Assembly: GCA_963971535.1 (NCBI GenBank) | Contig: OZ020586.1 | Location: 70,544,048 to 70,608,047, forward strand | From: Notolepis coatsorum | Lineage: Eukaryota; Chordata; Actinopteri; Aulopiformes; Paralepididae | DNA: 64,000 nt | Reading direction: 5' to 3' | Shown: in pieces, positions 56,776-64,000 of the stretch | Position numbering within the stretch: position 1 is the stretch's first letter | Layout of the letters: each line of letters opens with the position of its first letter | Translations under genes and position numbers: made by a program | The notes under the pieces: generated by a model | The model's input: the letters and a program-made list of their open reading frames with translations, nothing else | What the model was told of the DNA's origin: nothing | The model's database searches: none

Positions 56776-58170
56776 TTATAGTTCGTTTAGCAGCCTGATG
56801 GCCTGGGGATAGAAGCTTCTTCTGAGTCTTTCTGTGCTCGCCTTAAGACTCCGGTATCGCTTGCCTGACCGCAGCAGTTCAAAGAGGCAGTTGTTCGGGT
56901 GGCTCGAGTCCTTAATAATTCTCTTAGCCTTCCCCTTGCACCGCTTGTTGTAAATGTTCTGGAGGGTGGGAAGCCCCCCTCCAATTGTGCGTTCGGCTGA
57001 ACGTGTCACTCTTTGTAGTCTGCTACGGTCTTGTGCAGTGCTATTCCCAAACCAGGAGGTGATGTTGCCGGTCAGGATGCTCTCTATTGTACATGAGTAG
57101 AAGTTCCTAAGGATCTTCTGACTGACTTGGAACTTCCTTAGGCGCCTGAGGAAGTAGAGGCGTTGTCGTGCCTTCTTCACAACACTGTCAATGTGTGTGG
57201 TCCATGTCAAGTCCTCGGATATGTGGGCTCCGAGGTACTTGAAACTGTTCACTCTCTCAACCGGTGCCCCGTCGATGCTGAGGGGGCTGTAGTCCTTGAC
57301 CCCCGACCTCCTGAAGTCCACAATCATCTCTTTTGTTTTGCTGACGTTCAGGGAGAGGCAGTTCTCCTGACACCACTGTGACAGGTTCTCTACCTCTTCC
57401 AGGTAGGCCCTTTCGTCGTTGGCAGAGATCAGGCCCACCACTACTGTGTCATCAGCAAATTTGATGATGGTGTTGCTGTTCCGCTGTGCTACGCAGTCAT
57501 GTGTGTACAGGGAGTAGAGGAGGGGGCTCAGAACACAGCCCTGGGGGGCCCCTATGTTGAGCATGATGGATGAGGAGGTGCAGTTGCCGGCTCTTACCAC
57601 CTGGGGTCTGCCCGTCAGGAAGTCCAAGACCCACTGGCACAGGTCATAGTTCAAGCCCAGGTCCCTGAGCTTGGCTATGAGTTTGGAGGGGACTATGGTA
57701 TTGAATGCTGAGCTGTAGTCGATGAACAGCATTCTCACATAGTTCCCCTGCCTCTTGTCCAGGTGTGATGCTGCTGTGTGCAGCACATGGGCTATGGCGT
57801 CCTCCGTGGACCTGTTGGGGCGATATGCAAATTGCAGAGGGTCCAGGTTGATGGGGAGGGAGGAACAGATGTAGCCCTTCACTAGCTTCTCAAAGCACTT
57901 CATGGCTATGGAGGTGAGGGCTACAGGGCGGTAGTCGTTGAGGCAAGCGGGCGTAGATTTTTTGGGTACAGGGATGATGGTGGACTTCTTCAGACAGGTG
58001 GGGATGACAGCCTGTTCCAAGGACAGGTTGAAGATGTCAGTGAATACCGGGGCCAGTTGGTCGGCACAGACTTTTAGGACGCGGCCGGGGATGCCGTCCG
58101 GTCCTGCTGCCTTCCTGATATTCACTTTTTTAAAGATCCGTCTCACCTCATGCTCTGTTACCCTGAACAC
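56776..58170 (-). CDS. LINE reverse transcriptase (ORF2 C-terminal part)
   Basis: 464 uninterrupted codons: [95 protein letters not shown], catalytic FADDTVVVG (complement of about 57441-57467), then the C-terminal [10 protein letters not shown] end. In LINEs this copies the element RNA at the nicked target. The only obvious lesion separating it from the upstream endonuclease part is the C/G run at 58186-58204. Confidence 0.9.
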   Translation of the reverse strand: MFRVTEHEVRRIFKKVNIRKAAGPDGIPGRVLKVCADQLAPVFTDIFNLSLEQAVIPTCLKKSTIIPVPKKSTPACLNDYRPVALTSIAMKCFEKLVKGYICSSLPINLDPLQFAYRPNRSTEDAIAHVLHTAASHLDKRQGNYVRMLFIDYSSAFNTIVPSKLIAKLRDLGLNYDLCQWVLDFLTGRPQVVRAGNCTSSSIMLNIGAPQGCVLSPLLYSLYTHDCVAQRNSNTIIKFADDTVVVGLISANDERAYLEEVENLSQWCQENCLSLNVSKTKEMIVDFRRSGVKDYSPLSIDGAPVERVNSFKYLGAHISEDLTWTTHIDSVVKKARQRLYFLRRLRKFQVSQKILRNFYSCTIESILTGNITSWFGNSTAQDRSRLQRVTRSAERTIGGGLPTLQNIYNKRCKGKAKRIIKDSSHPNNCLFELLRSGKRYRSLKASTERLRRSFYPQAIRLLNEL

Positions 58171-58180
58171 TGAGTCTCCA

Positions 58181-59056
58181 TCAGCAGACCCCCCCCCCCC
58201 CCCCCATTGCCGTGGTTTGTAGGCTGGTGTTGTTATTCACAGCCTCAAACCTCGCATAGAAGGAATTGAGATCATTTGCTAAGGAGATGTCACTGTTCAG
58301 TTTGAGGGGGGTGCCTTTGTAGTCTGTCATTGTTCTGAGGCCCTGCCACATGCCTCTAGAGTCAGCCTGTTCAAACTGAAGTTCAACTTTATCCCTGTAA
58401 CGTCGTTTTGCCTCTATTACTGCTCTCCTGACGTTGTATCTTGCCATCTTGTGTTCTTCCATGTTGCCTGTCACCAGCCCGGTGTTGTATGCTGATGTGC
58501 GCACTTTCAGAGCCTCACGGACGGATTTGTCTACCCAGGGCTTTTGATTTGGGTAGATTTTAATTTTGGTGGAGGGGATTGTTTCTTCTACCTGAGTACA
58601 GATATAGTCAATCACCGTTTCGGTGTATTCGTGAATATTGGCTGTGTTATCACGGAATACACTCCAGTCTGTGCATTCCAGTACAGCTTGGAGTGACTCC
58701 TCTGACGTCACGGCCCAACGCTTAACCTCTCGCGAGACCACCGGCGTTCGCTTGAGACTTCGTTTGTACTTTGGCAAAAGAAAGATGGCGGCGTGATCGC
58801 TTTTACCGAATGGACTAAGAGCCTGTGACTTGTACCCATTCTTAAATTGCGAGTATACATGGTCTAATATGTTCTCGCCTCTGGTGGGACAGGTCACATG
58901 CTGATAGAAATTCGGCAGCACCTTTTTAAGACGCGCGCTGTTGAAATCGCCCAGAACCAAAATGGCAGCGTCAACATTAGCTGCCTGGAGTTTGTTTACC
59001 TCGTCGTGAAGTTTTGAAAGTGCGACCCCAGTGTTCGCGTGTGGTGGAATGTACAC
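58181..59056 (-). CDS. LINE endonuclease C-terminus and linker (ORF2 N-terminal part)
   Basis: 291 codons: [26 protein letters not shown] and [12 protein letters not shown] are the last APE-endonuclease motifs. A linker follows with [14 protein letters not shown] and [19 protein letters not shown]. The frame ends in a glycine run produced by the poly(G) tract, right before the RT frame. The first endonuclease motifs (N, QETH) are missing by 5' truncation. Confidence 0.88.
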   Translation of the reverse strand: MYIPPHANTGVALSKLHDEVNKLQAANVDAAILVLGDFNSARLKKVLPNFYQHVTCPTRGENILDHVYSQFKNGYKSQALSPFGKSDHAAIFLLPKYKRSLKRTPVVSREVKRWAVTSEESLQAVLECTDWSVFRDNTANIHEYTETVIDYICTQVEETIPSTKIKIYPNQKPWVDKSVREALKVRTSAYNTGLVTGNMEEHKMARYNVRRAVIEAKRRYRDKVELQFEQADSRGMWQGLRTMTDYKGTPLKLNSDISLANDLNSFYARFEAVNNNTSLQTTAMGGGGGVC

Positions 59057-59308
59057 TCCGATGAGGATGATGGACGTTAACTCTCTTGGGAGGAAGAAGG
59101 GTCGACATTTTATCGTGATAAACTCCAGGTCTGGATTGGAGAGTGTCTAATACTTCATCATGTAAAAGGGGATAAAAGGAGAATTGAGGGGTGTGAATGA
59201 TCACACAATAAGTGTCTATATCAACATCAACAAGAAGAAGTCTGATTTATTCTCTATCAAACAATTTCCCATCAACTGCAAAGTGTTTATTAAATGCAAG
59301 ACCAATTA

Positions 59309-59475
59309 AATTCTGGCTATGAATAACACAATTGTGATCATTAATATGAGCAGGTAGTAGGGATGGGCATTTTTAAGAAGAATCCAGATACATTTTGGCT
59401 ATGAATAACACAATTGTCATCATTAATATGAGCGGGTAGTAGGGATGGGCATTTTTAAGAAGAATCCAGATCGAT
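59309..59475. repeat. Two tandem units of about 84 bp
   Basis: TTTTGGCTATGAATAACACA ... GGGATGGGCATTTTTAAGAA repeated with three differences. Confidence 0.9.
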
Positions 59476-59530
59476 TGATCACATGCTATACTCGAGTGAT
59501 CGTGTATTACTCGAAAAGGGAAAAAAAAAT

Positions 59531-59637
59531 GTTGGACGTTGGACGTTGTGGACAGCGACTCCTACAGGTCGGTTGGGTGACGCCTGTACAGCAGAAACAG
59601 GAAGTATCGGGGGCAGCGTGAGCCTCCCACGCGTTAC
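59531..59637 (+). mobile_element. tRNA-derived SINE fragment, copy 4
   Basis: Body segment GACAGCGACTCCTACAGGTC ... GAGCCTCCCACGCGTTAC. Cut at the right by the hAT sequence at 59638. Confidence 0.8.
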
Positions 59638-59780
59638 TAGGGATGGGTATCGTTAGGATTTTATCGATACTACTACTCTTATCGATACTGTTTAACGGTT
59701 CGGTACTTTATCGATACTCTTATCGGTTCTTTTTGATAATTTTTTTGTGTAGTTGACAAGTCAGGTAATAGGTTAAAAAC
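59638..59780. mobile_element. hAT MITE fragment (TAGGGATGGGTATCG end)
   Basis: Left terminus followed by TATCGATAC repeats. The right end is lost. Confidence 0.6.
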
Positions 59781-59784
59781 ACTT

Positions 59785-60175
59785 CGGAAAAAACCAGGGT
59801 GGTCAAAGTTTGGGGTGTATACATTTAAGAGGGTAACATGAAATGATAACATATTGCCCATGACAATCAAATAGCGGCCGTTGGGATCGGCTATGGTAGA
59901 TATATGTTGGAATGGGATATTTTTGCGCATTAGTATAGCCACCCCTCGCGCCTTTGATGAAAGTGATTGATAGACCTGGCCCACCCAACCGCACCTCAGC
60001 TTGTGCGCGTCACAGTGTTTAATATGAGTTTCTTGGAGAAACATAATATCAGCAGACAGCGATTTCAAGTGAGAGAAAACTTTCGATCGTTTAACGGGAG
60101 TATTTAACGCTCGGACATTCCAGCTGGCTAAAGTAATATTGCCATCCCGGTTGATATTAGGAGTCGTCATAATCG
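59785..60175 (-). pseudogene. L1 ORF2 start, endonuclease domain fragment
   Basis: From the start codon at 60170 the minus strand reads ITLASWNVRALNTPVKRSKV, ADIMFLQETHIK, ARGVAILMRKNIPF and VTLLNVYTPNFDHPGF, the N-terminal third of an L1 APE endonuclease. Truncated after about 130 codons. The sequence to about 60370 is probably the ORF1-ORF2 spacer. A different L1 lineage from the one at 1-3998, judging by residue differences. Confidence 0.85.
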
Positions 60176-60370
60176 GAATTTATAGCGTGAAATAGGACAT
60201 CATGATCATGAACAATGTAAAAGAGCACAATAACACACATAAACACATCCCATACCTCCCCATCCTCCCGCTTCCCCAAATGAAGCAGGAATAGAAAATA
60301 AAAAAAAGCGTTACCTTTGCGAGACTGCTGGGCAATACACAGAGTGGTGGTAGAACTAAACATATTGTTT

Positions 60371-60606
60371 AGGCTTCAGCTCAAACTCTGATCAAATAAT
60401 ACTAGTCGCTCTTATGTAGTTATAGGGAATACAAAATAAATAAAGTTATGTCTCTGACCAGACCAGGAAATTATTATGTAGTCTGGGAGTAAAAGAAATA
60501 ATTATATATATACACATACACACGCATATATATACCGGTACATACAATACATACATATGACATACCCATCCGTTCGAGGGAATGCTTTGATAACGAAAAT
60601 TAAGCT

Positions 60607-60648
<42 letters not shown>

Positions 60649-61104
60649 GAAGTATTATAATAATAATTTAAAAGAGAATGGGCTATCTTCAGTCAGCCTT
60701 AATTTAGGCTATGGTCCTAGAGCTGTATTTAAAGAGAAGAAAATCAAGCATAGTCCATATTAATGAGAACAATTTATTATATTCTGATGTTTATTTTTAC
60801 TTACTCTTATGAAAGTCACCACATTTGACTAAAATGCCATGTACTGTACATCTCACGTGAGTGTGACAGTGTAAGCATGCGTGTGTCTGTGTGTGTGTGA
60901 CCACCTTCTGAGAGTCGGAAATATGTTTCTATCACAGACCCAGTAATCTTCTCCACAGGACACACACACCCTGCCAGATACAACCGGTGTGTGTGTGTGT
61001 TCCTGGGCATATATCCAGTCCCCTGCAGGTACCATAGTAACAGCCGGTTACAATAGAGAGCCACAGTGACCGGATCCACCCGTCAACATGTCCCTTACGG
61101 TCAC
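60371..61104. other. Spacer with (ATA)n and short (GT)n
   Basis: (AAT)n at 60611-60648. No gene recognised. A Cys-containing minus ORF at 61035-60853 is discussed under rejected items. Confidence 0.6.
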
Positions 61105-61893
61105 ACAGTCATACCTATGCAAACTAGCACTCCACACCAACAAGTAAACACAACGTCATACCTACGCAAGCTAGCACTCCACACCAACAAGTAAACACAA
61201 CGTCATACCTACGCAAACTAGCACTCCACACCAACAAGTAAACACAACGTCATACCTACGCAAGCTAGCACTCCACACCAACAAGTAAACACAACGTCAT
61301 ACCTACGCAAGCTAGCACTCCAAACCAACAAGTAAACACAACGTCATACCTACGCAAACTAGCACTCCACACCAACAAGTAAACACAACGTCATACCTAC
61401 GCAAGCTAGCACTCCACACCAACAAGTAAACACAACGTCATACCTACGCAAGCTAGCACTCCACACCAACAAGTAAACACGTCATACCTACGCAAGCTAG
61501 CACTCCACACCAACAAGTAAACACAACGTCATACCTACACAAGCTAGCACTCCACACCAACAAGTAAACACAACGTCATACCTACGCAAGCTAGCACTCC
61601 ACACCAACAAGTAAACACAACGTTATACGGTAACCTACACAAACTAGCACTCCACACCAACAAGTAAACACAACGTCATACCTACGCAAGCTAGCACTCC
61701 ACACCAACAAGTAAACACAACGTCATACCTACGCAAGCTAGCACTCCACACCAACAAGTAAACACAACATCATACCTACGCAAACTAGCACTCCACACCA
61801 ACAAGTAAACACAACGTCATACCTACGCAAGCTAGCACTCCACACCAACAAGTAAACACAACGTCATACCTACGCAAGCTAGCACTCCACACC
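61105..61893. repeat. 47-bp minisatellite, about 17 units
   Basis: CGTCATACCTACGCAAGCTA + GCACTCCACACCAACAAGTAAACACAA repeated with very few variants (CAAGC/CAAAC alternates, one 4-bp deletion near 61480). Confidence 0.97.
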
Positions 61894-61894
61894 A

Positions 61895-62252
61895 ACAGTG
61901 AACAGGTCCGGAAGGGCGGAGACTATCGCATGCTTCCTCCGACACATGTGTACCCAGCCCACCGCTTCTTTTCACCTGGCAGCGCGGACTCTCACTGGGA
62001 GAGTGTAACGTGTGGAAGGTCACACTACCTCTCTCAGATCCTTCCCTTGCTGTGCAGGCGCCCCGACCGAACTGTAGTAGTTGCTGTTTACAACGACCAG
62101 GACCCACCCTCGCCGGGTTTCCCACCCTCTAACACTGCCAATTGTTAGTATGGACGGTCGGCCAACCCGGAAGCACCACAGCTGGATTCGATCCCACTGT
62201 CCCTGTGGTGGTAGACAGACGCTTAGTCCGCTGCTACCCGGCCGCCGGGTTC
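61895..62252 (-). mobile_element. tRNA-derived SINE, copy 5
   Basis: The minus strand has head GGCCGGGTAGCAGCGGACTAAG, B-box GGGATCGAATCC and shared body AGGTGAAAAGAAGCGG. The 3' part abuts the minisatellite. Confidence 0.88.
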
Positions 62253-62465
62253 ATGTTTAATGATCCCAATTAAGGGATCATATGTAGGAACATTCACTCA
62301 GTAACCATCTCCCCAATTACATTTCAACAGAACACGTCACACTGCGTGTGCATGTTTAATTTTGAAAAGGTCATTAAGCTCTTTGAAATCTCAAATTACA
62401 GAGTTTAATTTGTTAAAGTACACATTCTTTTCTTTGGTTGAATTTGTAAAATGAAGTGCATGTCT

Positions 62466-63783
62466 GCATGGCCGCCTAGTTATAGTTGAAAGTGGGGGTG
62501 CAAGATTATTAAGTGATAGGAAAGGGGTGGGTTGGAGGTTTTTCTTTAATTTAATAAACACCTGTACGTGCAATTTCCTGCAATATAGAGCCTTCAATCT
62601 TGACCAATAAAGCTGCTCTTTTCACTATAAAACTCAGTTTATATTGCAGTATGATAGCCAATTACTATAATAATAATAATAATAATAATATATACTGTAT
62701 ATTGATTTTTCGCTTTTATTTTTATTAAATCAATCTCCTTTCAAATAGGCCACGTTTTTAATAAGAAAGAGAAAAAAGATAATTATACCATATATTGTCA
62801 TTTTATTGTATGACAATTATCATGAGGCAAATGTATAATAATTGTCACAGCCCTAGGCACAAGTAAAATGTAAGAACTTAAGAGAATTAAAATTACTTGT
62901 AATGTAAAAATACCAACAAGGAACAATAACAGGGTCTGCTGTAAATATAGCCTATTTTCAGAGAATGACAAGAATATAAACAGAACATGGGAAACACAAA
63001 AAAATCTATAGAAATGAACGTTCTTACAAACAGAATTGAAATTCTCCCAGTATTCATTTTCCCCCCTCCCAGCACTCCCTCCCCCTTTTATGATGGTAAA
63101 AAAACTAAATGAAAGGAAGTTATTTATAAATAAAAGTTATTTGACTGAACAAGTCTTTTTCTTTACAAAACAAGACCATCAGTGGTATTTAAAAATCTAA
63201 TCTAATCGGGATTTGAAGAATGCCAGAGGCTGTTCACCTTGGAGACCTGCTGCGGATATGGGTACGGCCTAGCGCGAGATTTACACCTTCTCCCCCGGAT
63301 TTTCAAGGGCCAGCGAGAGCTCACCGGACGCCGCCGGAACCGCAACGCTTTCCAGGGCACGGGCCCCTCTCTCGGGGCGAACCCATTCCAGGGCGCCCTG
63401 CCCTTCACAAAGAAAAGAGAACTCTCTCCGGGGCTCCTGCCACCAATGACAGACTCGGTCGCCTGTGATATTTACACTCAGCCTACCTGCAGCAGGCGCC
63501 ACTGACTGCTGGGGGAGGGGCCGTGGGAGGCAGTTGATCAAACCATTAAAATGTGGGGGGCGGGGGTCACAATCTTTCGAAACTTAAAAACTCGCTATTA
63601 AGTGTCATTGCGTATTATTAATTTGATTGAAATGACGTAGTTATGTTTACAGTGATATATTGGGGAGGGACATGTCATATTTTTCATATGATCAAAAAGT
63701 GGGGGTGCAAAAGCACATGTTTGCTCCCCCAAGTTCAATTGTGGGGATGCACCTGCTCCGTTTGCTCCATTGCTCAGGCGCCC
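62466..63783. mobile_element. Possible DNA transposon carrying a 28S rRNA fragment
   Basis: Flanked by the 10-bp direct repeat GTGCATGTCT (62456-62465, 63784-63793). The ends GGCCGCCTA and, inverted, GGGCGCCTG are loosely alike, and GTGGGGGTGCAA motifs occur near both ends. No ORF. Confidence 0.5.
63219..63440 (-). rRNA. 28S rRNA fragment
   Basis: About 220 nt on the minus strand nearly identical to an inner part of vertebrate 28S: GGAGAGAGTTCTCTTTTCTT, AGGGCAGGGCGCCCTGGAAT, CGGCGGCGTCCGGTGAGCTC, CCTTGAAAATCCGGGGGAGA, CCGTACCCATATCCGCAGCA, CAGCCTCTGGCAT. Both edges are abrupt and the flanks are not rDNA, so it is a dispersed copy rather than a ribosomal gene. Confidence 0.93.
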
Positions 63784-63905
63784 GTGCATGTCTGTCTCAA
63801 CCTCACCTGTCCAACTGTTTTACCACTTTATACTCATTTTCTTGGTTGCCAGGATTTTTTGTGAATTCTTCCTTTGATTATTTTGATAATAGGTGGTGAC
63901 TGAGC

Positions 63906-63995
63906 CCGTCTGTCTCTGCTTTCTATTTGACCTTACATATATTCTTGTTTGAGTCTGTCTCTGCTTTCTATTTGACAGTACATATATTCTGGTTA
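63906..63995. repeat. Two tandem units of about 47 bp
   Basis: GTCTGTCTCTGCTTTCTATT + TGACNNTACATATATTCTNG twice, reaching the window end. Confidence 0.85.
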
Positions 63996-64000
63996 GATTC

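Larger units (their letters stand above)
56277..59150 (-). mobile_element. L2/CR1-type LINE, 5'-truncated, well preserved
   Basis: From the (CTTGAA)n tail at 56277 through the 3' UTR, reverse transcriptase and endonuclease C-terminus to about 59150. Three other copies of this family lie in the window (14876-18011, 25968-26115, 48751-49345). Rex/L2/CR1 assignment is from motif style. Confidence 0.88.

Noticed and set aside
60853-61035. Possible exon with SGRVCVSCGEDYWVCDRNIF
   Set aside because: It lies between GT repeats, lacks convincing splice sites and a family match, and does not resemble the LysM region expected for the next oxr1 exon.
61105-61893. CRISPR-like array of regularly spaced repeats
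   Set aside because: There are no unique spacers; the whole 47-bp unit is repeated, and the DNA is vertebrate.

Overview
The window is vertebrate, almost certainly teleost fish, nuclear DNA. The evidence is exons with GT/AG splice sites, a recognisable vertebrate gene (oxr1), L1 and L2/CR1-type LINEs, tRNA-derived SINEs of fish type, DIRS, Ty3/Gypsy, hAT and piggyBac-like transposons, and abundant micro- and minisatellites. Nothing bacterial (operons, ribosome binding sites, CRISPR) is present.

Host gene: the only host gene I can support is oxr1 (oxidation resistance 1), on the minus strand. Six consecutive coding exons lie at 45877-45755, 43906-43722, 42681-42379, 23824-23469, 23057-22886 and 12701-12536. 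All five junctions keep a single open frame (phases 0, 2, 2, 1, 2). They encode the end of the linker after the LysM region, the GRAM-like domain, the acidic linker and the conserved block before the TLDc domain. The LysM-side exons should lie beyond 64000 and the TLDc exons before position 1. Tandem repeats press against many of the splice sites.

Layout: 1-3998 is a degenerate L1 inserted in a hAT element. 4583-5549 is the 5' end of a minus-strand Gypsy element in which a linker-histone H1 ORF sits between the tRNA-Leu primer binding site and gag. 5900-12500 holds SINEs, a piggyBac-like MITE, a solo LTR and minisatellites. 12.7-22.9 kb is an oxr1 intron with a hAT, a LINE-in-LINE nest and a DIRS element that still has a tyrosine-recombinase ORF. 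23.8-42.4 kb is an 18.5 kb oxr1 intron containing two large DIRS-like elements with no evident coding capacity (25809-31157, carrying a 5S rRNA copy; 33082-41332, carrying nested hATs and SINEs). The second of these lies inside a TTAA-flanked element. 42.4-46 kb holds the three upstream exons. 46-64 kb is intergenic or intronic: a second solo LTR, LINE fragments, a long TIR element, a nearly readable L2/CR1-type LINE, an L1 5' fragment, a 47-bp minisatellite and a 28S rRNA fragment inside a transposon-like unit.

Many insertions were delimited to the base by target-site duplications, which gives a relative order of events. The observations most worth following are the histone H1-gag Gypsy element, the non-coding DIRS-like family, the 5S and 28S rRNA copies inside mobile DNA, and the repeat-hugged splice sites of oxr1. 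Family assignments rest on remembered motifs, not database searches.
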